Assembly (NCBI RefSeq): GCF_014649695.1
Contig: NZ_BMTN01000013.1
Coordinates: forward strand, 118,755 to 182,754
DNA: 64,000 bases
Direction: 5' to 3'
Source of the DNA: Streptomyces kurssanovii
GTDB taxonomy: Bacteria; Actinomycetota; Actinomycetes; Streptomycetales; Streptomycetaceae
This document shows, one piece after another, positions 7,375-17,662 of this stretch; position 1 is the first letter of the stretch, and every line of letters starts with the position of its first letter. The notes under the pieces were generated by a model. It worked only from the letters and a program-made list of their open reading frames with translations, was not told the DNA's origin and searched no databases. A program made the position numbers and the translations under genes.

Positions 7375-8928
7375 TCAGCCCATGAACTTCTTGAACTCGT
7401 CGGGCAGCTCGAAGTCCTTGCCCGGCTCGCCGGCCGGCAGCCCGAAGGCGCCGCCCTGCACCGCCGCCTGCTCGCGCCGCTCCGCGGCTGCCTGCTCCTC
7501 GGCCTTGCGCTTCATCGGGTTGCCGCTCTTGCGCTTGCCCTTGGCCTGCTTCTGCTGCTTCTTCTGCCGGCCGGGGCCACCACCCATGCCGGGCATCCCC
7601 GGCATACCGGGCATGCCGCCGCCCTGGGCCATCCGCGACATCATCTTGCGGGCCTCGAAGAACCGCTCCACCAGGCCCTTGACCGCACTGACCTCGACAC
7701 CGGAACCCTTGGCGATACGCGCGCGGCGGGAACCGTTGATGATCGTCGGGTCCTGGCGCTCACCGGGAGTCATCGACTTGATGATCGCGGCCGTACGGTC
7801 CACGTCACGCTCGTCGATGTTGTTGATCTGGTCCTTCATCTGGGCCATGCCGGGCAGCATGCCGAGCAGCTTCGAGATGGAGCCCATCTTGCGGACCTGT
7901 TCCATCTGGGCCAGGAAGTCGTCGAGCGTGAACTCCTTGCCCTTGCTGCTCGCCAGCTTGGAGGCCATCTTGGCGGCCTCTTCCTGGCTGAAGGTCTGCT
8001 CGGCCTTCTCGATCAGGGAGAGCATGTCGCCCATGCCGAGGATGCGGGACGCCATGCGGTCCGGGTGGAACGCGTCGAAGTCGTCCAGCTTCTCGCCGTT
8101 GGAGGCGAACATGATCTGCTTGCCGGTGACGTGGGCGACGGAGAGCGCGGCACCGCCTCGGGCGTCACCGTCCAGCTTCGACAGGACCACGCCGTCGAAG
8201 CCGACGCCGTCGCGGAAGGCCTCCGCGGTGTTGACGGCGTCCTGACCGATCATGGCGTCGACGACGAAGAGGATCTCGTCGGGGCTGACGGCGTCGCGGA
8301 TGTCCGCGGCCTGCTGCATCAGTTCCTGGTCGATACCGAGGCGGCCGGCGGTGTCGACGATGACGATGTCGTACTGGCGGGTCCGCGCGTGCTCGATCGA
8401 GTCCTTCGCGACCTGGACCGGGTCGCCGACGCCGTTGCCGGGCTCGGGTGCGTAGACGGCGACACCGGCGCGCTCCGCGACGACCGCGAGCTGGTTGACG
8501 GCGTTGGGGCGCTGGAGGTCACAGGCGACGAGCAGGGGCGAGTGCCCCTGACCCTTGAGCCAGAGGCCGAGCTTTCCGGCGAGGGTGGTCTTACCGGCAC
8601 CCTGGAGACCGGCGAGCATGATCACGGTGGGCGCCGTCTTGGCGAACCGCAGACGGCGGGTCTCGCCGCCGAGGATGCCGATGAGCTCCTCGTTGACGAT
8701 CTTGATGACCTGCTGGCTCGGGTTCAGGGCCTTGGAGACCTCGGCACCGAGGGAACGGGCCTTGACCTGCTTGATGAACTCCCGGACCACCGGAAGAGCG
8801 ACATCCGCCTCGAGCAGGGCGATACGGATTTCCCGGGCCGCGCCGTCGATATCGGCCTCGGAGAGGCGTCCTTTGCCCCGCAGCGTCTTGAAGGTATTCG
8901 CCAAGCGGTCGGAGAGAGTATCGAACAC
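7375..8928 (-). CDS. ffh: Signal recognition particle protein Ffh (SRP54)
   Basis: SRP GTPase of 517 residues that binds 4.5S RNA and emerging signal sequences and docks with FtsY. The N domain begins MFDTLSDRLANTFKTLRGKG. The G domain shows LQGAGKTTLAGKL, DTAGRLGIDQELM and LSKLDGDARGG. The M domain (about 300-440) is methionine-rich. It ends with GMPGMPGMPGMGGG and a long Lys/Arg/Gln tail, an extension common in actinobacteria. FtsY, its receptor, is encoded at 16275-17498. A 227-base gap separates it from glnD. Start ATG 8928 matches the family N-terminus exactly. Confidence 0.97.
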   Translation of the reverse strand: MFDTLSDRLANTFKTLRGKGRLSEADIDGAAREIRIALLEADVALPVVREFIKQVKARSLGAEVSKALNPSQQVIKIVNEELIGILGGETRRLRFAKTAPTVIMLAGLQGAGKTTLAGKLGLWLKGQGHSPLLVACDLQRPNAVNQLAVVAERAGVAVYAPEPGNGVGDPVQVAKDSIEHARTRQYDIVIVDTAGRLGIDQELMQQAADIRDAVSPDEILFVVDAMIGQDAVNTAEAFRDGVGFDGVVLSKLDGDARGGAALSVAHVTGKQIMFASNGEKLDDFDAFHPDRMASRILGMGDMLSLIEKAEQTFSQEEAAKMASKLASSKGKEFTLDDFLAQMEQVRKMGSISKLLGMLPGMAQMKDQINNIDERDVDRTAAIIKSMTPGERQDPTIINGSRRARIAKGSGVEVSAVKGLVERFFEARKMMSRMAQGGGMPGMPGMPGMGGGPGRQKKQQKQAKGKRKSGNPMKRKAEEQAAAERREQAAVQGGAFGLPAGEPGKDFELPDEFKKFMG

Positions 8929-9092
8929 GGCGCTCGTCGGTCCTCAGGGTCGGGGGCGGTGGATCGCCCTCCAGAGTATCGGGCCCTGCGGAGGAATCGT
9001 CCCCGCCCACTGGATCGGGGGCGGGCGGGGACGCACCCCGCGGTGGCGGGGAGCGGCCGGCGGTGCCGACGATCACGACGTCGTGGCCCGGG

Positions 9093-9109
9093 CCGCCCCG
9101 CCGGGGCGG
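9093..9109 (-). terminator. Possible glnD terminator
   Basis: CCGCCCC and GGGGCGG form a seven-pair stem with a GCC loop 47 bases past the glnD stop, inside the 227-base gap before ffh. No T-run follows. Nothing else is seen in that gap. Confidence 0.4.
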
Positions 9110-9155
9110 GGAGCACGCCCTGGTCAACGAGCGGCCGAGCCGTCCGTCACCCCCC

Positions 9156-11606
9156 TCATCGCAGCGCCTCCTCCACGCTCTTCGCCAGGGCCGCCGCCTC
9201 ACCGTCGCCGAGCGGCGAGCCCGCCTCGTCCGTCACGTACAACGTGTCCACGGCGTTCGCGCCGAGCGTCGAGACGTGGGCGCTGCGGACCCGCACCGCC
9301 GCCCCCTCCAGGGCCCGCCCGATCCTGTGCAGCAGGCCGGGGGCGTCGTGGGCGCGGACCTCGATGACCGTGGCGAGGCGCGATCCGGCCGCGGCGACCG
9401 TCACCCGCGGCGGAGGCGCCTTGACGCCCCGCCGCCGGGGATAGGCGGCCTCCCGCTCCGCCAGGCGGCCCCGGATGTCCAGTGAGCCGTCCAGGGCGCG
9501 CACGAGGTCGGCGCGGAGCCGGGACGCCTGCGGCAGGGAGCCGTACTCGGCGGCGACCCGCCAGTTCAGGACGAGGACGGCCCCGTCCCCCACCTCGCTG
9601 GGCAGGTCGATCGCCCTGAGGTCCGCGGCGCGGACCGTGAGGCGGTGGAGCGCGAGGACCCCGGCGACCGCGGGCAGCACGCCCGGCTGGTCGGGCAGCG
9701 CGATGAGCAGTTCGACGCCGACGGGTTCCGGCCCGCCGTCCTCGGCCGGGGCCTCCGGCTGGGCGTGCAGCGCGAGGACGGGTTCGCCGGTGCGCAGGGC
9801 CTCGATCGCCAGGCGTTCCTGTTCGGCGCTGGGGGCGGCCTGGTCCGGCTCGGCCGGGGCGTCGCCCGCGAGGACCGCCGCCACGCGCCTGACCAGGTCG
9901 GCCACGAGGGAACCGCGCCAGGACGACCAGGCCGCAGGGCCGGTGGCGAGGGCGTCCGCCTCGGTGAGCGCGTGCAGCAGTTCCAGGGTTCCGGCCGAGC
10001 CGACGACGGTGGCCACGGAGGCGACCGTCGCGGGGTCGTCGAGGTCCCGCCTGGTCGCCGTCTCGATGAGCAGCAGGTGGTGGCGGACGAGGGTGGCGAT
10101 GACGCCCACGTCCGTCCGGTCGAATCCGATCCGGGTGGCCACGTCGCGGGCGATGGTCTCGCCGGCGACGGAGTGGTCGCCCGGCCAGCCCTTGCCGATG
10201 TCGTGCAGCAGCGCGGCGACGAGCAGCAGGTCCGGGCGCCCGACGTGCCGGGTCAGCTCCGACGCCTTGACCGCGGTCTCGACGAGATGCCGGTCGACGG
10301 TCCAGGTGTGCACGGCGTTGCGCTGGGGCCGGCACCGGACGCGTTCCCAGTCGGGGACGAGCCGGGTGATCAGGCCCTCGGCCTCGAGGGCCTCCCAGAC
10401 GGGGACGGTCGGCTCCCCCGCGCCGAGCAGCGTGACCAGCTCCTCGCGGGCCTCCGCGGGCCAGGGCACGGGCAGCGGGCCGGTGGTCATGGCCTGGCCG
10501 AGGCGCCGGACCGCGTGCCGGGAGATCGGCAGGCCGGACTGGGCTGCCGCGGCAGCGGCGCGGAGCGGGAGGACCGGGTCGCGCTCCGGGCGCGCGGTCC
10601 GGGCGAGGACCACTTCGCCGTCGAGTTCGACGACACCCTCGGCGAGCGGGGTGCGCTCGGGCTGCGGGGGCCGTCCGCCCAGCATGGCCCGGAGCCTCGG
10701 CCGCACCGCACGGGAGCGCAGGACCCGGCTGACCTCCCGCCAGGTGACGTCGGTGGCGTACGAGACGGTCCGCGCGGCCTCGTACACCTGGCGCAGCAGG
10801 GCGTCGGCGTCGAGAAGGCCGAGCTCGGCCGCGACCTGGTCCTGTTCCTGGAGGGCGAGCCGGTCGGTGGCGCGTCCGGTGGTGAGGTGGAGCGCGTCGC
10901 GGACGTCGAGAAGAACGCGGCGGGCCTCCGCGAGCCCTTCGCGAGGGGCGTCGGCGAGCCATGAGGCGGCTACCGCGCGGAGCGCGGTGACGTCCCTCAG
11001 TCCGCCTCTGGCCTCCTTCAGATCGGGCTCGAGGAGGTACTGGAGCTCGCCCTGCCGGGTGGCACGTTCACGGCAGAGTTCGTCGAGTTCGGGCAGTCGC
11101 CGCGGCGCCTGGTTACGCCAGTCGGCGAGCACGGCGGTGCGCAGGGAGGCGACCAGCCCGAGGTCACCGGCCACGGGCCGGGAGTCGAGCAGTCCGAGCT
11201 GCACCTTGAGGTCCTCGCCCGCGGTCTTCCGGGCCTCGGCGGGCGTGCGGACGGAGTGGTCGAGGGCGAGGCCGAGGTCCCAGACCGGGTACCAGATCCG
11301 GTCGGCGATCGCCGCGACGGCCGCCGGGGACGCGCTGCCGTCGTGGAGCAGCAGGAGGTCGAGGTCGCTGCGCGGGGAGAGTTCGCCGCGGCCGTAGCCG
11401 CCGACGGCGACGAGCGCCGCGCCCCGGACGCCCTGTTCCAGCGCCGCGGCCGCGAAGAGGGCGGACAGCCATTCGTCGGTCAGCTTCGCCAGGGCCGCAC
11501 GGCGCGGCGGCCCGGACCGCTCCTTCTCGGTGAGAAGGAGCAGCCGGGCCGCCGCATAGCCGCTGGGTCCGGTGTCTTCCGTTTCTTCGGTCACGTCCAG
11601 GCTCAC
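9156..11606 (-). CDS. glnD: PII nucleotidyltransferase GlnD
   Basis: Bifunctional enzyme of 816 residues that modifies and de-modifies the PII protein GlnK. In Streptomyces the modification is reported to be adenylylation rather than uridylylation. The N-terminal nucleotidyltransferase domain has GGYGRGELSPRSDLDLLLLH. An HD phosphohydrolase domain carries LVAALLHDIGKGWPGDHS (about 465-485). Two ACT domains follow at about 630-700 and 740-816. GTG 11606 is supported by GGGAG seven bases upstream. It is the third gene after amtB and glnK on the same strand, the classic amtB-glnK-glnD operon. Confidence 0.95.
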   Translation of the reverse strand: MSLDVTEETEDTGPSGYAAARLLLLTEKERSGPPRRAALAKLTDEWLSALFAAAALEQGVRGAALVAVGGYGRGELSPRSDLDLLLLHDGSASPAAVAAIADRIWYPVWDLGLALDHSVRTPAEARKTAGEDLKVQLGLLDSRPVAGDLGLVASLRTAVLADWRNQAPRRLPELDELCRERATRQGELQYLLEPDLKEARGGLRDVTALRAVAASWLADAPREGLAEARRVLLDVRDALHLTTGRATDRLALQEQDQVAAELGLLDADALLRQVYEAARTVSYATDVTWREVSRVLRSRAVRPRLRAMLGGRPPQPERTPLAEGVVELDGEVVLARTARPERDPVLPLRAAAAAAQSGLPISRHAVRRLGQAMTTGPLPVPWPAEAREELVTLLGAGEPTVPVWEALEAEGLITRLVPDWERVRCRPQRNAVHTWTVDRHLVETAVKASELTRHVGRPDLLLVAALLHDIGKGWPGDHSVAGETIARDVATRIGFDRTDVGVIATLVRHHLLLIETATRRDLDDPATVASVATVVGSAGTLELLHALTEADALATGPAAWSSWRGSLVADLVRRVAAVLAGDAPAEPDQAAPSAEQERLAIEALRTGEPVLALHAQPEAPAEDGGPEPVGVELLIALPDQPGVLPAVAGVLALHRLTVRAADLRAIDLPSEVGDGAVLVLNWRVAAEYGSLPQASRLRADLVRALDGSLDIRGRLAEREAAYPRRRGVKAPPPRVTVAAAGSRLATVIEVRAHDAPGLLHRIGRALEGAAVRVRSAHVSTLGANAVDTLYVTDEAGSPLGDGEAAALAKSVEEALR

Positions 11607-11634
11607 CCAGCAGCTCCCTTGTCCGTGTTCGCTC

Positions 11635-13328
<1,694 letters not shown>

Positions 13329-13642
13329 CGGCGTCTCCTCGTCGTCGTGCGGCCGCGTGCGGGCGGAGCCAGTGCGGTGGAGGGGCGGGCCGGACAGCCC
13401 CTTTGCGCCATGAGGTTGGCGCAGCGCCGTTTCCGCAGATGCCGCTCGATGTTTCGCGGCCGTGACGAAGAGGTCCGGCGTGTTACGCCGTCATGAACAG
13501 GCTGATCGCCCGCGATCACCGAGAGTATCCTCTGCGCACATCGGAAACCGGCCGCGACACTCACCCGGATGACTTGGCACGGGGGGAGCCGAGTCGGGCA
13601 GTTCGGGGTGGGCGTCGCGGCCGGGGTCTGAGGTGCCGCCGG
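13329..13642 (-). other. Intergenic region upstream of amtB
   Basis: These 314 bases hold the amtB control region. The GlnR-like operator at 13451-13486 is the clearest element. GGTCTGA and TCAGACC (13625-13631 and 13643-13649) form a seven-pair stem over the nsdA stop that may end nsdA transcription. No coding frame in it looks real. Confidence 0.7.
13451..13486 (-). promoter_or_regulatory. GlnR-like operator upstream of amtB
   Basis: Read on the minus strand, GTCAC-n6-GAAAC (13451-13466) matches the Streptomyces GlnR half-site pattern gTnAc-n6-GaAAc. A second, weaker site begins GTAAC at 13482-13486, 20 bases upstream; its partner is GACCT, so only the first half is good. GlnR is the known activator of amtB in S. 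coelicolor. Confidence 0.65.
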
Positions 13643-15118
13643 TCAGACCGCTTCGGCGGTCTCTGGCAGCTGGGCGGTGAGCAGGTCGGTGAACTGGACG
13701 ACTTCCGCGACGTCGCCGAAGTCCCTGGCCGCCGTGTCGACGGTCTTGCGCAGCCGGGTGTTGACCCGCTCGGAGCGGACCCGCTTGGCGACCTTCAGCG
13801 CCTCGCCGGCCAGGGCGGTGGCTTGTTCCGGCTCCCTCTTGAGGAGGTGGACCGTGGCCATCCCGACCAGGTTGAGTGCGTACGACCGCTGGTGCTCGTC
13901 GTCCTTCCGGAAGAGCTCCACGGCACGCTCCATGATCGGCTCGGCGAGCGACGCGTAGGTGGGGCTGCGGCCCGCCACATAGGCGAGGTCACGGTAGGAG
14001 TGGGCGTTCTCGCCGTTGAGCTCGGCCTCGGAGAAGAAGCGGATCCAGTCGGGCTCGGGCTCGGTGTCGAAGCCGATGTCGGCGAAGGTGTCCTCCGCCA
14101 TCCGCACGGCCCGCCGGCACTTGCTGGGCTGGCCCATGTTGGCGTAGGCGCGGGCCTCCATCGCATACAGCATGGCCTGGGTGCGCGCGGTGGCGCAGTC
14201 GCGGCTGCCGTACTGGGCGAGGTGGATGAGTTCGAGGGCGTCGTCGGGCCGGCCGAGGTGGATCATCTGCCGGCTCATGGAGGACAGGACGTACGAGCCG
14301 AGCGGCTTGTCACCGGCCTCCTTGGAGGCGTGCAGCGCGAGGACGAAGTACTTCTGCGCGGTGGGCTGCAGGCCCACGTCGTAGCTCATCCATCCGGCGA
14401 GCTCGGCCAGTTCGGCGGCGCATTTGAACAGGCGGCGCAGGGTGGCGGGGGGCTGCGGCTCCTGCAGCAGGTCGGTGACCTCGCGGAGCTGGCCGACGAC
14501 GGCCTTCCTGCGCAGGCCGCCGCCGCACTGGGCGTCCCACTGGCGGAACATCGCGGTGGTGGCCTCGAGCAGGTCGAGCTCCGGCCCCGACAGCCGGCCG
14601 CCCCTGCGGGTCGACGTGGCGGGCGCCTCCTCCGCGGCCTCCGCGGCCGGTGTGGGGACGAGCCAGCGCTGCATGGGCTCGACGAGGGCGGCCCCCGCGG
14701 CGAGCGAGAGCGAGGTGCCGAGGAAGCCGCGGCGCGCGAGCATCAGGTCGCTTCTGGAGAACTCGCTGAGCAGGGCGACGGTCTGGTCACCGGCCCAGGG
14801 CAGGTCCACGCCGGACACGGAGGGTGCCTGGTGGGAGGAGCGCAGGCCGAGGTCCTCGACCGCGACGACGCTGCCGAAGCGTTCGGAGAAGAGCTCGGAC
14901 AGGATCCGGGGGATCGGCTCGCGCGGCTGTTCGCCGTCCAGCCAGCGGCGTACCCGGGAGGTGTCCGTGCTGATGTGGTGTGCGCCCATCTGCCGTGCCC
15001 TGCGGTTCACTTGGCGCGCCAGCTCGCCCTTCGACCAGCCGCTGCGCATGAACCAGGAGTTCAGCTGTTCGTTGGGGCGCTTGCCGGTGTTCGTACCGTC
15101 TGCGCCGCTGCCGCTCAC
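13643..15118 (-). CDS. nsdA: NsdA-type regulator (HTH/TPR-like)
   Basis: Homologue of NsdA, a negative regulator of differentiation and antibiotic production in S. coelicolor; identity is inferred from length (491 residues), neighbours (amtB on one side, ftsY on the other) and sequence type. Residues about 15-85 resemble a helix-turn-helix (WSKGELARQVNRRARQ...TSRVRRWLDG). Residues about 165-480 form helical TPR-like repeats. A Tat-like ARRGFLG followed by a hydrophobic run lies at about 128-147, in the middle of the protein where it cannot act as a signal peptide. GTG 15118 follows GGGGGCATTCCA. The frame is open to 15457 but upstream codons are not conserved in character. Confidence 0.85.
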   Translation of the reverse strand: MSGSGADGTNTGKRPNEQLNSWFMRSGWSKGELARQVNRRARQMGAHHISTDTSRVRRWLDGEQPREPIPRILSELFSERFGSVVAVEDLGLRSSHQAPSVSGVDLPWAGDQTVALLSEFSRSDLMLARRGFLGTSLSLAAGAALVEPMQRWLVPTPAAEAAEEAPATSTRRGGRLSGPELDLLEATTAMFRQWDAQCGGGLRRKAVVGQLREVTDLLQEPQPPATLRRLFKCAAELAELAGWMSYDVGLQPTAQKYFVLALHASKEAGDKPLGSYVLSSMSRQMIHLGRPDDALELIHLAQYGSRDCATARTQAMLYAMEARAYANMGQPSKCRRAVRMAEDTFADIGFDTEPEPDWIRFFSEAELNGENAHSYRDLAYVAGRSPTYASLAEPIMERAVELFRKDDEHQRSYALNLVGMATVHLLKREPEQATALAGEALKVAKRVRSERVNTRLRKTVDTAARDFGDVAEVVQFTDLLTAQLPETAEAV

Positions 15119-15545
15119 TGGAATGCCCCCATCCGCCGAAGCCTCATCGCCCGAACCCGTACCAGAATGCCGCCTGTTGCGGCTTCCTGTGACCGGGTTG
15201 CACCCGTCGAACAGAGAGACGGGTTGCCCCCGGCATACCCGGAAGCGGACTGCAATTGCAGGTCGATGCACCCACGGTAATCCTGCGATCACGCCTCCAG
15301 TGAGTGGGATTGCAGAATCGCCACCATTCGCCACCCCTCCGAGTGAACCCACTTGCCGCCAGGCGCGATTCACTTGACAGACGACAATCGGCAGCGGATG
15401 GAGCGTTGCGCGTACAGGCGCGCGCCGCGTTCCGCACTCCCCCACGCACCACCGCACCCCGCCGAAACCCCGACCGGGGACGACGGAGAGTCACAGGGGG
15501 ACTTCGAGTCGTAACCACCGGCGAGCAGGACCCGTTGGAGGGGGC
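15119..15545. other. Divergent intergenic region nsdA / PrimPol-like gene
   Basis: These 427 bases separate two divergent genes and hold both promoters. CTGCAATTGCAG at 15250-15261 is a perfect 12-base palindrome. TTGACA at 15374-15379 on the plus strand is a consensus -35 but lacks a clear -10. Several TTGCA or GGGTTGC words surround the palindrome. No convincing gene is seen. Confidence 0.6.
15250..15261. promoter_or_regulatory. 12-base palindrome upstream of nsdA
   Basis: CTGCAATTGCAG is a perfect palindrome in the nsdA upstream region, about 135 bases before its start. It could be a regulator site; no known motif is recognised. Confidence 0.4.
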
Positions 15546-16208
15546 ATGGGCTTCACGATCGGCGGCACCCGAGGGATCAGTCAGATCCGGGTCGGCTCCC
15601 GGCGCCGCGGGCGCGCGACAGAGGCCACAGCGGTGGCCGAGTACACCGGACTGTGGGGCTGGGCGGTGGTTCCCGGCGCCCGGGCCGCGTCCGGCAAGTG
15701 CTCCTGCGGCAGGGCACAGTGCGAGTCGCCGGGAGCGCATCCCCTCGGCTTCGCGCTCGAGGTCCCGGCAGGCGCCACGCTCGACGAGGCCGGCAAAGCC
15801 TGGGCGGATGTGCCCGGGGCATCGCTGCTGCTGCCGGTCGGCAGGAGCTTCGACGTCCTGGACGTCGCCGCGCCGGCGGGCCGCCGGGCCCTGGTGCGCA
15901 TGGAGCGCATGGGCCTGCCGCTCGGCCCGGTCACGGTCACGCCGGACGGCCGCTGCCAGTTCTTCGTGGCCCCCGGCGCGGCTGCCGAGCTGCCCCGGCT
16001 GCTGTACCGGATGGGCTGGGACGACGCCGACCTCGACCTGCGCTGCCTCGGCCCCGGCGACCACGTCACCGCCCCGCCGTCCGACCACGGCGGCCTGGGC
16101 CCCGTCCGGTGGCTGCGGCCCCCGTCCCTGGACACGGCGGCGTCCCCGCCGGAGGCCCGGCTGCTGCTCGGCACCCTGGCGTACATCTGCCACCGCAGCC
16201 GGCCCTGA
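15546..16208 (+). CDS. Stand-alone bifunctional primase/polymerase (PrimPol)-like protein
   Basis: A 220-residue member of the archaeo-eukaryotic primase N-terminal family often annotated bifunctional DNA primase/polymerase. The clearest element is CSCGRAQCESPGAHPLGFAL, the Cys-rich segment that starts this domain in plasmid and phage PrimPols. The rest (GRSFDVLDV..., VTPDGRCQFFVAPG) follows the fold. There is no helicase or PriCT domain, and the catalytic acidic pair is not obvious apart from FDVLDV, so a structural or regulatory role is possible. The gene is conserved beside nsdA and ftsY in Streptomyces as I remember it. GGAGGGG precedes the ATG by only about two to four bases. Confidence 0.75.
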   Translation: MGFTIGGTRGISQIRVGSRRRGRATEATAVAEYTGLWGWAVVPGARAASGKCSCGRAQCESPGAHPLGFALEVPAGATLDEAGKAWADVPGASLLLPVGRSFDVLDVAAPAGRRALVRMERMGLPLGPVTVTPDGRCQFFVAPGAAAELPRLLYRMGWDDADLDLRCLGPGDHVTAPPSDHGGLGPVRWLRPPSLDTAASPPEARLLLGTLAYICHRSRP

Positions 16209-16215
16209 GCCCGGG

Positions 16216-16258
16216 CATGGGAGCGCCCGGCCGTCTGTGACGGCCGGGCGCTCCCATG
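16216..16258. terminator. Bidirectional hairpin between the PrimPol-like gene and ftsY
   Basis: A perfect 20-base-pair stem (left arm CATGGGAGCGCCCGGCCGTC) with loop TGT lies 7 bases past the plus-strand stop and 16 bases past the ftsY stop. Confidence 0.88.
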
Positions 16259-16274
16259 CGCGCGGAAGGTGCGC

Positions 16275-17498
16275 TCAGTCGCCGATCAGGGCGTCGACGA
16301 ACGCCTCGGGCTCGAACGGGGCGAGATCGTCCGGGCCCTCGCCCAGACCCACGAGCTTGACGGGCACGCCCAGCTCGCGCTGGACGGCGACGACGATGCC
16401 GCCCTTGGCGGTGCCGTCCAGCTTGGTCAGCACGATGCCGGTGATGTCCACGACCTCGGCGAAGACCCGCGCCTGCACCAGACCGTTCTGACCGGTGGTG
16501 GCGTCGAGGACGAGCAGGACCTCGTCCAGCGGGCCGTGCTTCTCCACGACCCGCTTCACCTTGCCGAGCTCGTCCATCAGGCCCGTCTTGGTGTGCAGCC
16601 GGCCGGCGGTGTCGATGAGCACGACGTCCGCGCCTTCGGCGATGCCCTCCTTGACCGAGTCGAAGGCGACCGAGGCCGGGTCGCCGGCCTCCGGCCCCCG
16701 CACGGTGCGGGCGCCGACGCGCTCGCCCCAGGTCTGCAGCTGATCGGCGGCCGCGGCACGGAAGGTGTCCGCGGCGCCCAGCACGACCGAGCGGCCGTCC
16801 GCGACGAGAACGCGGGCGAGCTTGCCGGTGGTGGTGGTCTTACCGGTGCCGTTCACCCCCACGACCATGACGACGGCGGGCGTGTCGAGACCGCTCTCGG
16901 TCTTGACCGCGCGGTCGAAGTCGGTGCCCACGAGGTGCAGCAGTTCCTCGCGCAGCAGGGTGCGCAGCTGCTCGGGCGTACGGGTGCCGAGCACCCTCAC
17001 CCGCTCACGCAGCCGCTCGACGAGCTCCTGGGTGGGGGCGACGCCGACGTCGGCGGTGAGGAGCGTGTCCTCGATCTCCTCCCAGGTGTCCTCGTCGAGG
17101 TGCTCACGCGAGAGGAGCGTGAGGAGCCCCTTGCCGAGCGAGTTCTGCGAACGGGCGAGACGGGCACGGAGCCGGACGAGCCGGCCGGCGGTCGGTTCCG
17201 GGATCTCGACGGCGGGCGCGGGCGCCTCGGCGACGACCGGGTCCTCGACGGCGACGGGGGTTTCGACGGCGTCCTCGGCCGTCGGAAGGTCGACCTCCTC
17301 GATGGTGCGGCGGGGTTCCTCCCGCGGCGTCTCCGCCTCGTCGCCGACGTGCGGTTCGGCGGGCGGAGCAGTGATGGTCGGCGCGGCCGGCGGCGCCTGC
17401 GGCGGCAGCTGCTTCTTCTTGCGGCTGCTGACCACGAGGCCGCTGATCGCGCCGATCGCGACCAGGGCGATGACTACGGCAAGGATGACGATTTCCAT
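16275..17498 (-). CDS. ftsY: SRP receptor FtsY
   Basis: Membrane-bound SRP receptor GTPase, 407 residues. Residues 1-22 form a hydrophobic segment (MEIVILAVVIALVAIGAISG), followed by an acidic Pro/Ala/Glu-rich linker to about 130. The NG domain then starts: GVNGTGKTTTTGKLA (P-loop), AADTFRAAAADQL, DTAGRLHTKTGLM and LTKLDGTAKGG. The membrane segment in place of only an amphipathic A domain is typical of actinobacterial FtsY. ATG 17498 is chosen because the membrane segment begins there. GATACT about ten bases upstream suggests a very short leader. It is convergent with the PrimPol-like gene. Confidence 0.96.
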   Translation of the reverse strand: MEIVILAVVIALVAIGAISGLVVSSRKKKQLPPQAPPAAPTITAPPAEPHVGDEAETPREEPRRTIEEVDLPTAEDAVETPVAVEDPVVAEAPAPAVEIPEPTAGRLVRLRARLARSQNSLGKGLLTLLSREHLDEDTWEEIEDTLLTADVGVAPTQELVERLRERVRVLGTRTPEQLRTLLREELLHLVGTDFDRAVKTESGLDTPAVVMVVGVNGTGKTTTTGKLARVLVADGRSVVLGAADTFRAAAADQLQTWGERVGARTVRGPEAGDPASVAFDSVKEGIAEGADVVLIDTAGRLHTKTGLMDELGKVKRVVEKHGPLDEVLLVLDATTGQNGLVQARVFAEVVDITGIVLTKLDGTAKGGIVVAVQRELGVPVKLVGLGEGPDDLAPFEPEAFVDALIGD

Positions 17499-17662
17499 AA
17501 CCCGTCCAGTATCGGCCACGGCCGCGCACACAGAAGAGGTCAGAGGATCACACAAAGGCGGGCTCACCCATTTGGACGTTATGAGCTGTTCGTACGATGC
17601 TTGTGGCTTCCGGTTTCTCCGGCAGCCTCCCGGCGTCCCCCACCCCGTACGGAGCCACTTCC

